A stretch of 32,629 bases of DNA from NCBI RefSeq assembly GCF_000829675.1, contig NZ_BBRX01000045.1:1-32629 (forward strand), read 5' to 3'. A program made the translations under genes and the position numbers. This DNA is from Acinetobacter rudis (lineage in GTDB: Bacteria > Pseudomonadota > Gammaproteobacteria > Pseudomonadales > Moraxellaceae). The notes under the pieces are model-generated. The model had not been told where the DNA came from. It was given only the letters and a program-made list of their open reading frames with translations, and ran no database searches. Of the stretch, positions 15,516 to 22,976 are shown one piece after another (the stretch's first letter is position 1; each line of letters opens with the position of its first letter).

Positions 15516-16346
15516 ATGGAACCTATGGTGGTGATGGCTGCGCGTGCGGCTCAAACAGTTGGTCAAGAGCTTTTAAAAGCGCATCAGAATCGTCATAAAC
15601 TTGATCTACAAGTTGAAGAAAAAGGCATTGATGGTCCTGTTACACGTGTTGACCGTTATCTCGAACAATTGACCATCGACACACTTCGTAAAAGTTATAA
15701 AAACCACAGTTTCCTTGGCGAAGAGTTTGGTCTACAAGAAGGCAAAGGCCACGATGCAGACTGGTGCTGGGTTATCGATCCTTTAGACGGTACTTTAAAC
15801 TTTATTAATGGTTTCCCTCATTTCTGTATTTCAATCGCAGTACAGCACAAAGGTATTACTCAACACGGTGTAATCTACGATCCTGTTAAAGACGAGTTAT
15901 TCTCAGCAAGTCGTGGTCGTGGTGCAATGATGAACCAACGTCGTATTCGCGTAAATATTAAAGATAGCTTAGACAATACTTTCCTTTCAGTAGGTCATGC
16001 ATATCGTGCTAAACGTAATGGTGAAGTGGTTTCTTATGCGAAAAATCATTTCGATTCGTTGCTCGCTGTTACAGAAGCGGGTGCTCAATACCGCCGTTCA
16101 GGTTCAGCTGCATTAGATTTAGCTTATGTTGCTGCTGGTCGTCTTGATGGTTATTTTGAACTTGGTCTAAAACCTTGGGATATCGCTGCTGGCGAATTGT
16201 TGGTTAAAGAGGCAGGCGGTACTGTAGTCGATGCGCGTGGTGGTACTGATTCGATGCAAAATGGTCAAGTCATTGCAACATCAATGAAAATGTTAAAACC
16301 TCTTATGCAAGCTGTTGTTCCTGCTTGGGGTGAAGCTGCGAAATAA
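15516..16346 (+). CDS. suhB: Inositol-1-monophosphatase family protein SuhB
   Basis: This 276-residue Mg2+-dependent phosphatase hydrolyses inositol phosphates. In E. coli SuhB also joins the Nus factors in rRNA antitermination, a role I infer here only by homology. The metal site is clear: GEEFG (residues 68-72, E69/E70), DPLDGTLNFINGFPHF (88-103, D88 and D91) and, near the C-terminus, WDIAAGELLVKEAGG. The ATG at 15516 is preceded by GTGGGTG and gives the family length; the open frame runs further upstream to 15456, but that part lies inside the dxs terminator. Only 46 bases separate that terminator from the start, so a promoter must lie within or next to the hairpin; TTGCTA at 15448 and CATTAT at 15473 are a weak candidate pair. 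Confidence 0.95.
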   Translation: MEPMVVMAARAAQTVGQELLKAHQNRHKLDLQVEEKGIDGPVTRVDRYLEQLTIDTLRKSYKNHSFLGEEFGLQEGKGHDADWCWVIDPLDGTLNFINGFPHFCISIAVQHKGITQHGVIYDPVKDELFSASRGRGAMMNQRRIRVNIKDSLDNTFLSVGHAYRAKRNGEVVSYAKNHFDSLLAVTEAGAQYRRSGSAALDLAYVAAGRLDGYFELGLKPWDIAAGELLVKEAGGTVVDARGGTDSMQNGQVIATSMKMLKPLMQAVVPAWGEAAK

Positions 16347-16407
16347 TACTATTGAGTTTGGTGAAGTCATAAATTTATGATTTCTTCATCACAGCAATAC
16401 ATTTTGG

Positions 16408-16442
16408 AAAAACCTGAGCTTAACAATAGCTCAGGTTTTTTT
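16408..16442 (+). terminator. Intrinsic terminator of suhB
   Basis: AAAAACCTGAGCT (16408-16420), loop TAACAAT, AGCTCAGGTTTTT (16428-16440), followed by further T. It lies 61 bases after the suhB stop. Confidence 0.92.
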
Positions 16443-16619
16443 ATGGTCAAAGTCACCTAAGAAATTGCTAAAATAAAAAAACATCGGTGCTAAGCTGATG
16501 TTAACTAAAATAAAACATATTGGCCCTTTGCTGTTTTGGATAAAACTTAGATTAGATGTATTCTGAGCGTATTTCGTTGGTATTTACCCCATAGATCAGT
16601 CGGCTGGATTATTATTTTG

Positions 16620-17237
16620 ATGAACTCTTATATTCATTCTTTTGCTTTATTTTTTGCCTTACTCAATCCCTTCCTGATGAGCATATATATGTTGGGCTTG
16701 ATCCGTAACTTGGAGTTTAAAGTCTTTACGAAAGCTTTGATTCAGGGCGCCTTGATTGCATTGACTGTTTTTATTCTCTTTGCTTGGGGTGGTGAGGCAA
16801 TTTTTAGTGATTTTTTGCAAGTACGTTTTGAGGCTTTTCAAATCTTTGGTGGAATAATCTTTTTGGTGATTGGTTATCGCTATGTATTTGAAGGTGCTGA
16901 TACGATCGGTGCGACACGTGGATCATCTGAACATGCAGCGGGTATGATCGCAATGCCATTTATGATTGGTCCAGGGACGATTAGTGCAGCGGTGGTGACA
17001 GGGGTGCAATTACCCTTAACACGTGCAGCATTGGTGATTGGACTTACTTTACTGGTGAGCTGTAGTATCTTAATTTTAATGAAATATGCTCATGACAACC
17101 TACGCACTAAGCATGCAAAATATATCGATCACTATGTGGATATCGTTGGGCGTTTAGCTGCACTTTTAGTGGGTACCATCGCGATCGATATGATGATCAC
17201 CGGTGTACTCGGCATTATGAAAGACCTTTCAGTTTAA
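16620..17237 (+). CDS. MarC-family (UPF0056) inner-membrane protein
   Basis: A 205-residue protein with about six transmembrane segments. It contains the family pattern near the N-terminus (FALLNPFLMSIYMLGL), FGGIIFLVIGYRYVFEG in the middle and the conserved AMPFMIGPGTISAAVV around residues 113-128. MarC proteins were once linked to multiple antibiotic resistance, but that link has not held up and their role is unknown. The ATG at 16620 (MNSYIHSF) is taken as the start; an in-frame TTG at 16617 is adjacent. The ribosome-binding site is weak (GGA about eleven bases upstream). It follows the suhB terminator and precedes the helicase promoter, so it is probably monocistronic. Confidence 0.88.
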   Translation: MNSYIHSFALFFALLNPFLMSIYMLGLIRNLEFKVFTKALIQGALIALTVFILFAWGGEAIFSDFLQVRFEAFQIFGGIIFLVIGYRYVFEGADTIGATRGSSEHAAGMIAMPFMIGPGTISAAVVTGVQLPLTRAALVIGLTLLVSCSILILMKYAHDNLRTKHAKYIDHYVDIVGRLAALLVGTIAIDMMITGVLGIMKDLSV

Positions 17238-17297
17238 GCTGTAATGGTTGTTTATTTGAGCAAGAGAATAAAATTCGAAAGAATCATGAATTTTAGC

Positions 17298-17325
17298 GTG
17301 ACATTTGCATAATAGCTGTTATACT
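17298..17325 (+). promoter_or_regulatory. Sigma-70 promoter for the DEAD-box helicase
   Basis: GTGACA (17298-17303) and TATACT (17320-17325) are spaced by 16 bases and each matches the consensus at five of six positions. Transcription would start near 17332, giving a 5' leader of about 265 bases before the helicase ATG. Confidence 0.6.
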
Positions 17326-17331
17326 TCGGCC

Positions 17332-17598
17332 ACGCACCTCAATTCAGTTCATTACCTGAACATTCTCTACTTATCATTGTGTATGCGCGTGCAGTCCAAT
17401 GAGGACGATATTTCGCGCCCCAATCGCTAAAGCGATTCTTTCAGGTTCCGGTCGTATTCAAACGTGCGTTATATCACATCGTCCTTAAATACGGATTGCC
17501 GCTGATTTCATTTTTTTCAGCGTCTATTGCTGTGCCGCTTTTTGCCGATGTCCATCTGATTATATTAATGGAGCACCCAGTTTAGGGTGAACGTCTCT
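17332..17598 (+). promoter_or_regulatory. Long structured 5' leader of the helicase gene
   Basis: The leader contains a long-range stem, AGGACGAT (17402-17409) with ATCGTCCT (17478-17485), extendable by one G-U and one A-U pair. It encloses a local hairpin, AATCGC-TAAA-GCGATT (17422-17437). A further GCTGA/TCAGC stem sits at 17501-17521. A 29-codon ATG frame at 17399-17488 runs through the main stem but has no ribosome-binding site. Long regulated leaders are known for cold-shock RNA helicase genes such as E. coli csdA/deaD; regulation here is inferred. Confidence 0.5.
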
Positions 17599-19506
17599 AT
17601 GAGCAAAAATTTTGCTGATTTTTCCCTGCACGAATCTCTAAATAAAGCACTTGAGAGCCTAGGTTTTACTGCACCTACGCCAGTGCAAGAACAGTCGATT
17701 CCTGCTGCTATAGAAGGTAAAGACCTTCTCGTTTCAAGCCAGACTGGTTCTGGTAAGACTGCCGCATTCTTACTCCCAACTTTGAATGCGCTTGCTACAC
17801 AAGATACTTTAGTATCTTTTAAAGACCGTATGCGTGCAGTTACTCAACCGAATATCTTAGTGTTGTGTCCAACACGTGAATTGGCTCAACAAGTTAGCCA
17901 AGATGCGATTGCATTTGTACGTCACATGAAAGGTGTACGTATTGCTGCGGTAATGGGTGGTATGCCTTTTGGTAAGCAAATCCAACAATTAAAAGGCGCT
18001 CAAGTGGTTGTTGCAACCCCAGGTCGTTTATTGGATTTAGTAAATCGTCGTCAACTTAAATTAGATCAAGTGAATGCTTTGATCGTTGATGAAGCAGACC
18101 GTATGTTGGATTTAGGTTTCTCTGAAGACCTAGAAGCAATTAGCGATCTTGCTGCGAATCGTACACAAACATTAATGTTCTCTGCGACTTTTGCTGACCG
18201 TATTATTCGTTTAGCTGAACGTATGATGAATGAGCCTGAGCGTATTGCGATCGAAACTGGTCATACAACCAATACAGATATTACTCAGACTTTACACTGG
18301 ACTGATGGTTTTGAGCATAAGAAAAAATTGCTTACACATTGGTTAAGTGAAGAAGATTTAGATCAAGCTGTTGTTTTTGCTAGTACACAAGAAGATACCG
18401 ACATGTTAGCTGAAGAGCTAGCTGAAGCAGGTCTTTCTGTTGTTGCTCTACACGGTGCGATGCCACAAACTGTACGTAACCGTCGTTTACGTAGCATTCG
18501 TGAAGGTCGTGCAAAAATCCTAGTTGCAACTGACGTTGCAGCACGTGGTCTAGACGTACCAACAATTTCTCACGTGATTAACTTCGGTTTACCGATGAAA
18601 AATGAAGACTATGTACACCGTATTGGTCGTACTGGTCGTGCTGGTCGTACTGGTAAAGCAATTACTTTAGCGACTTATCGTGAGCGTGGCAAAATCCGTG
18701 CACTTGAAGATTACTTAGATGCACGTCTAAATGTTTCTGAAATTGAAGGTTTAGAACCATCTCCACCTCCTGCAAAACAACGTCGTGATGGCGGTGGCGG
18801 TCGTGGTGGTAAACGTGATGGTGGTCGCGGTGGCCGTGGTGGCTTCGGTGGTGGTCGTCGTTTCGAAGGTGAAAGCAACTTTAAACGCCGTGAAGGTGGT
18901 AGTCGTGATGGCGAACGTCGTTCGTATTCAGAAGATCGCCCACGTCGCGAGTTTAATGGTGAAGAACGTCCACGTCGCGAATTTAACAATGACCGTCCAC
19001 GTCGTGAATTTAATGGCGAAGATCGTCCGCGTCGCGAATTTAACAACGACCGTCCACGTCGTGAATTTAACGGTGAAGAACGTCCACGTCGCGAGTTTAA
19101 TGGCGAAGAACGTCCACGTCGCGAATTTAACAACGACCGTCCACGTCGTGAGTTCAATGGTGATCGTCCGCGTCGCGAAGGTGGTTTCAACGATAAACCG
19201 CGTTTTGATGCAAATGATGACAACCGTGGTAACCGCGTAGATTACAAACCACGTCGTGAAGGTAACTTCTCTGACCGTCCTAAACGTAGTTTTGGTGGTG
19301 AAGATCGTCCTAAGCGTACTTTTGGTGGCGATGATCGTCCTAAACGTAACTTCGGTGGCGATGACCGTCCTAAGCGTACTTTTGGTGGTGAAGATCGTCC
19401 TAAGCGTAACTTCGGTGGTGAAGATCGTCCACGTCGCGAATTTAACAATGATCGTCCACGCCGTGAAGGTGAAGGTGCTGATCGTCGTCGTAAATTCAAC
19501 GACTAA
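17599..19506 (+). CDS. DEAD-box ATP-dependent RNA helicase with repetitive basic tail
   Basis: A 635-residue RNA helicase of the RhlE/DeaD type, which unwinds RNA duplexes in ribosome assembly and mRNA decay. Motifs in order: Q motif PTPVQ (26-30), Walker A SQTGSGKT (47-54), PTRELAQQ (91-98), TPGRLLD (140-146), DEAD (164-167), SAT (195-197), ATDVAARGLD (310-319) and HRIGRTGRAGR (340-350). After about residue 390 comes a disordered Arg/Gly-rich tail: RGG-type repeats, then eight tandem copies of a 9-10-residue RPRREFN unit, then five of RPKR-x-FGG and one more RPRREFN. Such tails bind RNA non-specifically. The start is taken at ATG 17599; an in-frame GTG at 17587 would add four residues. The AGGG upstream (17583-17586) is about twelve bases from the ATG and almost touches the GTG. 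RhlE and DeaD cannot be separated confidently here. Confidence 0.94.
   Translation: MSKNFADFSLHESLNKALESLGFTAPTPVQEQSIPAAIEGKDLLVSSQTGSGKTAAFLLPTLNALATQDTLVSFKDRMRAVTQPNILVLCPTRELAQQVSQDAIAFVRHMKGVRIAAVMGGMPFGKQIQQLKGAQVVVATPGRLLDLVNRRQLKLDQVNALIVDEADRMLDLGFSEDLEAISDLAANRTQTLMFSATFADRIIRLAERMMNEPERIAIETGHTTNTDITQTLHWTDGFEHKKKLLTHWLSEEDLDQAVVFASTQEDTDMLAEELAEAGLSVVALHGAMPQTVRNRRLRSIREGRAKILVATDVAARGLDVPTISHVINFGLPMKNEDYVHRIGRTGRAGRTGKAITLATYRERGKIRALEDYLDARLNVSEIEGLEPSPPPAKQRRDGGGGRGGKRDGGRGGRGGFGGGRRFEGESNFKRREGGSRDGERRSYSEDRPRREFNGEERPRREFNNDRPRREFNGEDRPRREFNNDRPRREFNGEERPRREFNGEERPRREFNNDRPRREFNGDRPRREGGFNDKPRFDANDDNRGNRVDYKPRREGNFSDRPKRSFGGEDRPKRTFGGDDRPKRNFGGDDRPKRTFGGEDRPKRNFGGEDRPRREFNNDRPRREGEGADRRRKFND
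18934..19160 (+). repeat. Tandem 27/30-bp coding repeats, array 1
   Basis: Eight units encode (D/E)RPRREFN followed by GE, G or N. Unit lengths are multiples of three, so copy-number change keeps the helicase frame open. Units differ mainly at synonymous positions (CGTCGC or CGTCGT, GAGTTT or GAATTT). Confidence 0.85.
19273..19449 (+). repeat. Tandem 30-bp coding repeats, array 2
   Basis: Five 30-bp units encode DRPKR(S/T/N)FGG(E/D) and are followed by one 27-bp RPRREFN unit like those of array 1, suggesting both arrays derive from one ancestral unit. Confidence 0.82.
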
Positions 19507-19518
19507 TACGATCCATAT

Positions 19519-19547
19519 AAAAAACCAGTCTTCGGACTGGTTTTTTT
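19519..19547 (+). terminator. Intrinsic terminator of the helicase gene
   Basis: AAAAAACCAGTC, the very stable TTCG tetraloop, then GACTGGTTTTTT and another T. It begins 12 bases after the stop codon. Confidence 0.95.
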
Positions 19548-19598
19548 ATGTGTTGAAATGTTGAAAACCTAAATATAAATGTGATTTTGATTGGGTTA

Positions 19599-19626
19599 TT
19601 GAAAAAAAATGATAAATAGATAAAAT
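19599..19626 (+). promoter_or_regulatory. Candidate sigma-70 promoter
   Basis: TTGAAA (19599-19604) and TAAAAT (19621-19626) are separated by 16 bases, each at five of six matches to consensus. The start would be near 19633, 35 bases before the micro-ORF. The surrounding sequence is very A/T-rich, which raises the chance of a coincidental match. Confidence 0.45.
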
Positions 19627-19667
19627 AATGCCACTGCTATATCTAAGTACATAAGGGTACATGAGTG

Positions 19668-19751
19668 ATGATGTACGCTATTTTTGTCTTTCTGATACTT
19701 TTTAATGTCATGTTTTTTATTGTAAATCAGTTGGTTGATAAATTTCTCTAA
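19668..19751 (+). CDS. Possible 27-residue single-pass membrane peptide
   Basis: The ATG at 19668 opens 27 codons: MMYAIFVFLILFNVMFF, then IVNQLVDKFL, then TAA. That is one hydrophobic segment and a short polar end, the form of small membrane proteins and type I toxins. AAGGG lies about ten bases upstream and GAG two bases upstream. The second ATG is inside ATGTAC (19671-19676), which can pair with GTACAT at 19657-19662, so the start could be hidden in a hairpin. A/T-rich DNA easily yields hydrophobic frames, so this is a candidate only. Confidence 0.25.
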   Translation: MMYAIFVFLILFNVMFFIVNQLVDKFL

Positions 19752-19829
19752 GACGGCAATCGTTTCAATATAGTTGTTGAATTGTTTTGGGTTGACTGTT
19801 TAATGAACACTCTTTCCAATATCTTATAG

Positions 19830-19900
19830 TTTGTAAATTGTACTTTTTTTTATATTTTATGAGATAATTCATTTAATTACTGCGTATTAAAATTTACAAA
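19830..19900. repeat. 10-bp inverted repeat upstream of mlaF
   Basis: TTTGTAAATT (19830-19839) and AATTTACAAA (19891-19900) are perfectly complementary, with 51 A/T-rich bases between them. Confidence 0.5.
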
Positions 19901-19909
19901 AAAACGGAA

Positions 19910-19976
19910 GCTGATTAGAATTCTGCTTCAATAGCGTTTTCTCCCAATCTCGGGAACCTTATTCTTATTAATCAGC
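19910..19976. repeat. Inverted repeat with inner hairpin upstream of mlaF
   Basis: GCTGATTA (19910-19917) pairs with TAATCAGC (19969-19976). After a four-base bulge, GAAT (19918-19921) continues with ATTC (19961-19964). The enclosed part carries a small TCCC/GGGA hairpin. It ends 66 bases before the mlaF start. Confidence 0.5.
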
Positions 19977-20042
19977 ATATCTTATCGTCAATTTCAGGTG
20001 CTATAGTATGCAAGCTGATAAATTGCAGGAAAACGTTCAGTT

Positions 20043-20861
20043 ATGAATAATCCATTGCACCTTGAGTCTGAAGTCTTAGTGGATGTCAAAAACCTAAGCT
20101 TTAAACGCGGTGAACGTATCATTTATGAAAATGTCAGTCTGAAAATTCGGCGTGGACAAATTACCGCGATTATGGGGCCATCTGGTACAGGTAAAACAAC
20201 CTTATTACGCTTGCTCGGTGGACAACTCACACCTGATCAAGGTGAAGTGCTTTTTGATGGTGCTGATATTGCAGCAATGTCACGAACAGAGTTATTTCAG
20301 GCGCGTGCTCGTATGGGAATGCTTTTCCAAAGTGGTGCACTATTTACTGATATGTCAGTTTATGAAAATGTTGCCTTTCCATTAAGAGCTCATACCCAAT
20401 TACCTGAACATTTAATTGCAGAATTGGTTGGCTTGAAACTTGAAGCTGTAGGTTTACGTGGTACAGAACAGCTTATGCCTTCGGCACTTTCTGGTGGTAT
20501 GAATCGTCGTGTTGCCTTGGCTAGGGCGATCATTTTAGACCCAGAGCTGATTATGTATGATGAACCTTTTGCTGGCCAAGATCCGATTGTAAAGGGTGTA
20601 CTGACACGTCTAATTCGCTCCTTGCGTGAAGCTTTGGATTTGACTTCGATTATTGTCTCTCATGATGTTGCTGAGACTTTATCTATTGCTGACTATATTT
20701 ATGTGGTTGCTGAGGGCATTATTCAGGGTGAAGGTACGCCAGAGCAATTGACAAATCATCCATCTGCTTTTGTTCAGCAATTTTTGTCTGGTTCGAATGA
20801 AGGGCCTGTAGACTATCAATTTAGTCACCAGCCTTATTTAAGTCATGAGGTGAAGTCATGA
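20043..20861 (+). CDS. mlaF: MlaF, ATPase of the Mla phospholipid transporter
   Basis: This 272-residue ABC ATPase powers the inner-membrane MlaFEDB complex that moves phospholipids between the inner membrane and periplasmic MlaC, maintaining outer-membrane asymmetry. Walker A is GPSGTGKT (45-52, K51), the Q-loop is in [12 protein letters not shown] (93-104), the ABC signature is LSGGM (149-153), Walker B is IMYDEP (170-175) and the switch histidine is in IIVSHDVAE. The sequence is very close to E. coli MlaF (269 residues). It is the first gene of mlaFEDCB; its stop overlaps the mlaE start as ATGA (20858-20861), implying translational coupling. No strong ribosome-binding site is seen at the start. 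Confidence 0.97.
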   Translation: MNNPLHLESEVLVDVKNLSFKRGERIIYENVSLKIRRGQITAIMGPSGTGKTTLLRLLGGQLTPDQGEVLFDGADIAAMSRTELFQARARMGMLFQSGALFTDMSVYENVAFPLRAHTQLPEHLIAELVGLKLEAVGLRGTEQLMPSALSGGMNRRVALARAIILDPELIMYDEPFAGQDPIVKGVLTRLIRSLREALDLTSIIVSHDVAETLSIADYIYVVAEGIIQGEGTPEQLTNHPSAFVQQFLSGSNEGPVDYQFSHQPYLSHEVKS

Positions 20862-21637
20862 ATGCGATTGCCTCATTAGGTCAACGTGTTATTGCCAGCA
20901 TTCGTGGCGTTGGTGTAGCAACGATTATGTTGCTGCAAATAGTTTTCTCACTTCCGACTTGGCAAGGTGTACGTTTATTTATTTATCAAATGTACCGTGT
21001 GGGTGTGTTGTCATTACTCATCATTGCTGTGTCAGGTTTATTCATTGGTTTGGTACTAGGTTTACAAGGTTATTCAATCTTGGTGAACATTGGTTCTGAG
21101 TCCATGCTCGGTACAATGGTATCACTGACCTTGTTGAGAGAACTTGCGCCTGTAGTTGCAGCATTGTTATTTGCTGGTCGTGCAGGTTCTGCATTGACTG
21201 CTGAAATTGGTTTAATGAAAGCCACTGAACAACTTTCTAGTATGGAAATGATTGGTGTAGATCCATTAAAACGAATTGTGTCACCACGTTTGTGGGCAGG
21301 CATGTTCAGTTTGCCAATGTTATCAGTGATTTTTGCTGCAATTGGTATTATTGGCGGTAAATTAGTTGGTGTGGACTTTTTAGGTGTCGATGAAGGCTCA
21401 TTCTGGAGTGGGATGCAAAACAGTGTGCAGTTTATGCATGATGTTTTTAATGGAACCATTATTAAGAGTATTGTCTTTGCCTTTATTTGTACCTGGATTG
21501 CAGTTTATCAAGGCTATGCTTGTGTGCCGACCTCGGAAGGGATCTCCACTGCGACAACACAAACAGTGGTGTATTCATCACTTTGTGTCTTAGGTTTCGA
21601 TTTTGTTTTGACTGCGGTCATGTTTGGAGGAATTTGA
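20858..21637 (+). CDS. mlaE: MlaE, permease of the Mla phospholipid transporter
   Basis: This 259-residue inner-membrane permease of the MlaE/YrbE family forms the dimeric core of the MlaFEDB complex. It has an amphipathic N-terminal segment and about five membrane spans. The family loop [27 protein letters not shown] is visible around residues 88-114, with [14 protein letters not shown] just after it; this region contacts MlaF. The C-terminus VLTAVMFGG is typical. Its start overlaps the mlaF stop by four bases, and its TGA shares one base with the mlaD ATG (TGATG at 21635-21639), so translation is coupled along the operon. Confidence 0.97.
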   Translation: MNAIASLGQRVIASIRGVGVATIMLLQIVFSLPTWQGVRLFIYQMYRVGVLSLLIIAVSGLFIGLVLGLQGYSILVNIGSESMLGTMVSLTLLRELAPVVAALLFAGRAGSALTAEIGLMKATEQLSSMEMIGVDPLKRIVSPRLWAGMFSLPMLSVIFAAIGIIGGKLVGVDFLGVDEGSFWSGMQNSVQFMHDVFNGTIIKSIVFAFICTWIAVYQGYACVPTSEGISTATTQTVVYSSLCVLGFDFVLTAVMFGGI

Positions 21638-22302
21638 TGAAATCACGTACTAGTGAACTGGCCGTAGGTATCTTCGTCATTATATTTGGTGTCGCGCTAT
21701 TCTTTCTTGCAATGAAAGTGAGTGGCTTAGTCGGCAGTAATTTGCGTGACAATTATACTATGACTGCCCAATTTGATAATGTGAATGGACTAAAACCACG
21801 TGCCAAAGTCACCATGAGTGGTGTGACAATTGGTCGTGTAGACCGTATTACTTTAGATCCAGTAACTCGCATGGCAACAGTGTCATTTGATCTTGATGGT
21901 CAGTTGACAACTTTTAATGATGAGCAATTAAAAACTGTGCAAAAAAATGCATTAGAAGAACTTCGTTATAGTTCGGATTTTGAGGCAGCTGCTCCTGCGA
22001 AACAAAAAGAGATGGAACAGCAACTAATTAACAATATGAAATCCATAACAAATATTGACGAAGATGCTTATATCATGGTTGCGACCAACGGTTTGTTAGG
22101 TGAAAAATACCTTAAAATCGTACCAGGTGGTGGTTTCAACTATCTAAAACGCAATGAAAGTATTGGTAATACTCAAGGAACAATGGACCTTGAAGATTTG
22201 ATCACGAAATTTATTACAGGTGGAGCATCTAAACCTGCTGCGGGTTCAACAGAGCCAGCAACAGCTGAACAAACTGACGCTCAGACATCATTTGTAGAAT
22301 AA
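21637..22302 (+). CDS. mlaD: MlaD, MCE-domain protein of the Mla transporter
   Basis: A 221-residue protein with one N-terminal membrane anchor (residues about 8-30) and a periplasmic MCE domain. Its hexameric ring sits on MlaE and channels lipid to MlaC. MCE features are YTMTAQFDNVNGLKPRAKV, SGVTIGRVDRITLDP and TNGLLGEKYLKI, followed by LEDLITKF as in E. coli. Compared with E. coli MlaD as I remember it, about 45 extra charged residues (roughly 92-137) sit inside the MCE domain before the NGLLGE strand. The C-terminal tail is rich in Ala, Thr and Glu and is probably disordered. The start ATG at 21637 has TGGAGGA upstream and overlaps the mlaE stop; the reading frame extends further upstream within mlaE, but that part is out of frame with mlaE and not real. 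Confidence 0.95.
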   Translation: MKSRTSELAVGIFVIIFGVALFFLAMKVSGLVGSNLRDNYTMTAQFDNVNGLKPRAKVTMSGVTIGRVDRITLDPVTRMATVSFDLDGQLTTFNDEQLKTVQKNALEELRYSSDFEAAAPAKQKEMEQQLINNMKSITNIDEDAYIMVATNGLLGEKYLKIVPGGGFNYLKRNESIGNTQGTMDLEDLITKFITGGASKPAAGSTEPATAEQTDAQTSFVE

Positions 22303-22322
22303 GCTAAAGAGGAATCACTGAA

Positions 22323-22952
22323 ATGAATATGTTTTTAAAAACAACTTTAACAGCAGGTGTGTTGTCTAGCATGCTCATGAGTAATGCTTTTGCGGCACCA
22401 AGTGAGACGCCTCCAGCATTTGTAAAGCGTGTTGCAGACAATCTTATTGTGCGCCTTAAAGCAGACCAATCTAAGCTTAAAAATCCAGCTGTGGTCAAAG
22501 CTTTAGTACGTCAAAATTTAGACCCATACATTGATTCTCAAGCATTTACTCGTACTGTTATGGGGACTTATGCAACGAATCAATATAGTACTGCAGCACA
22601 ACGTGCTCAATTTGAGAAAAACTTCCGCGAAACTTTAATTGAAAACTATGGTTCTGCTTTTGCTAAGTACTCAAATCAAAGCTATTCAATGCGTCCTTAT
22701 AAAGACACTGGCAGTAAGTTTCCTGTTGTGACAATCGACTTTAACAACAATGGCGAGAAAATCCCTGTATCTTTCCAGTTAGCTGATAGCAACAACCAGT
22801 GGAAGATCCGTAATGTAAACGTTTCGGGGATTGATCTTGGTCTACAGTTCCGTAATCAATTTGCTGCAAACGTGAAAAGTAACGGTGGAAACATTGACAA
22901 GGCCATTGCAAGCTTTAAGCCAGATGCAGAAGCTGCAGTAAATAAAAAATAA
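22323..22952 (+). CDS. mlaC: MlaC, periplasmic phospholipid-binding protein
   Basis: A 209-residue secreted protein of the MlaC/Ttg2D family. It carries a signal peptide (MNMFLKTTLTAGVL and on, cleavage expected after AFA near residue 25), then the helical start PPAFVKRVADNLI, NLDPYIDSQAFTRTVMG, a beta-rich lipid-binding portion (FPVVTIDFNNNGEKIPVSF) and WKIRNVNVSGIDLGLQFRNQF, all hallmarks of the family. It shuttles phospholipid between outer-membrane MlaA (not in this window) and MlaFEDB. The start at 22323 has GAGGA about nine bases upstream. It lies 20 bases after mlaD in the same operon. Confidence 0.96.
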   Translation: MNMFLKTTLTAGVLSSMLMSNAFAAPSETPPAFVKRVADNLIVRLKADQSKLKNPAVVKALVRQNLDPYIDSQAFTRTVMGTYATNQYSTAAQRAQFEKNFRETLIENYGSAFAKYSNQSYSMRPYKDTGSKFPVVTIDFNNNGEKIPVSFQLADSNNQWKIRNVNVSGIDLGLQFRNQFAANVKSNGGNIDKAIASFKPDAEAAVNKK

Positions 22953-22976
22953 TAGCGGATAGACAGTAGGTACAGA

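Larger units (their letters stand above)
19548..20042. other. A/T-rich region before mlaF with micro-ORF and inverted repeats
   Basis: About 495 bases between the helicase terminator and mlaF. It contains a plausible promoter (19599-19626), a 27-codon hydrophobic ORF (19668-19751), a 10-bp inverted repeat (19830/19891), an 8-bp one with extension (19910/19969) and a short TGCAA/TTGCA stem just before mlaF. No larger gene is visible. The mlaF promoter may lie here, but I cannot place it with confidence. Confidence 0.6.

Noticed and set aside
18711..19499. Long antisense reading frames rich in Arg/Ser/Pro opposite the helicase tail
   Set aside because: They mirror the tandem RPRREFN/RPKR repeats of the helicase. 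Repeats without stops on one strand commonly leave the opposite frames open; there is no start signal or independent coding character.
19661..19705. 14-codon ATG frame (MSDDVRYF...) overlapping the micro-ORF
   Set aside because: It is too short, has no membrane or domain character, and the alternative frame is the better candidate.
21487..21636. 50-residue N-terminal extension of MlaD
   Set aside because: It overlaps mlaE in another frame. A strong ribosome-binding site and the family N-terminus put the start at 21637.
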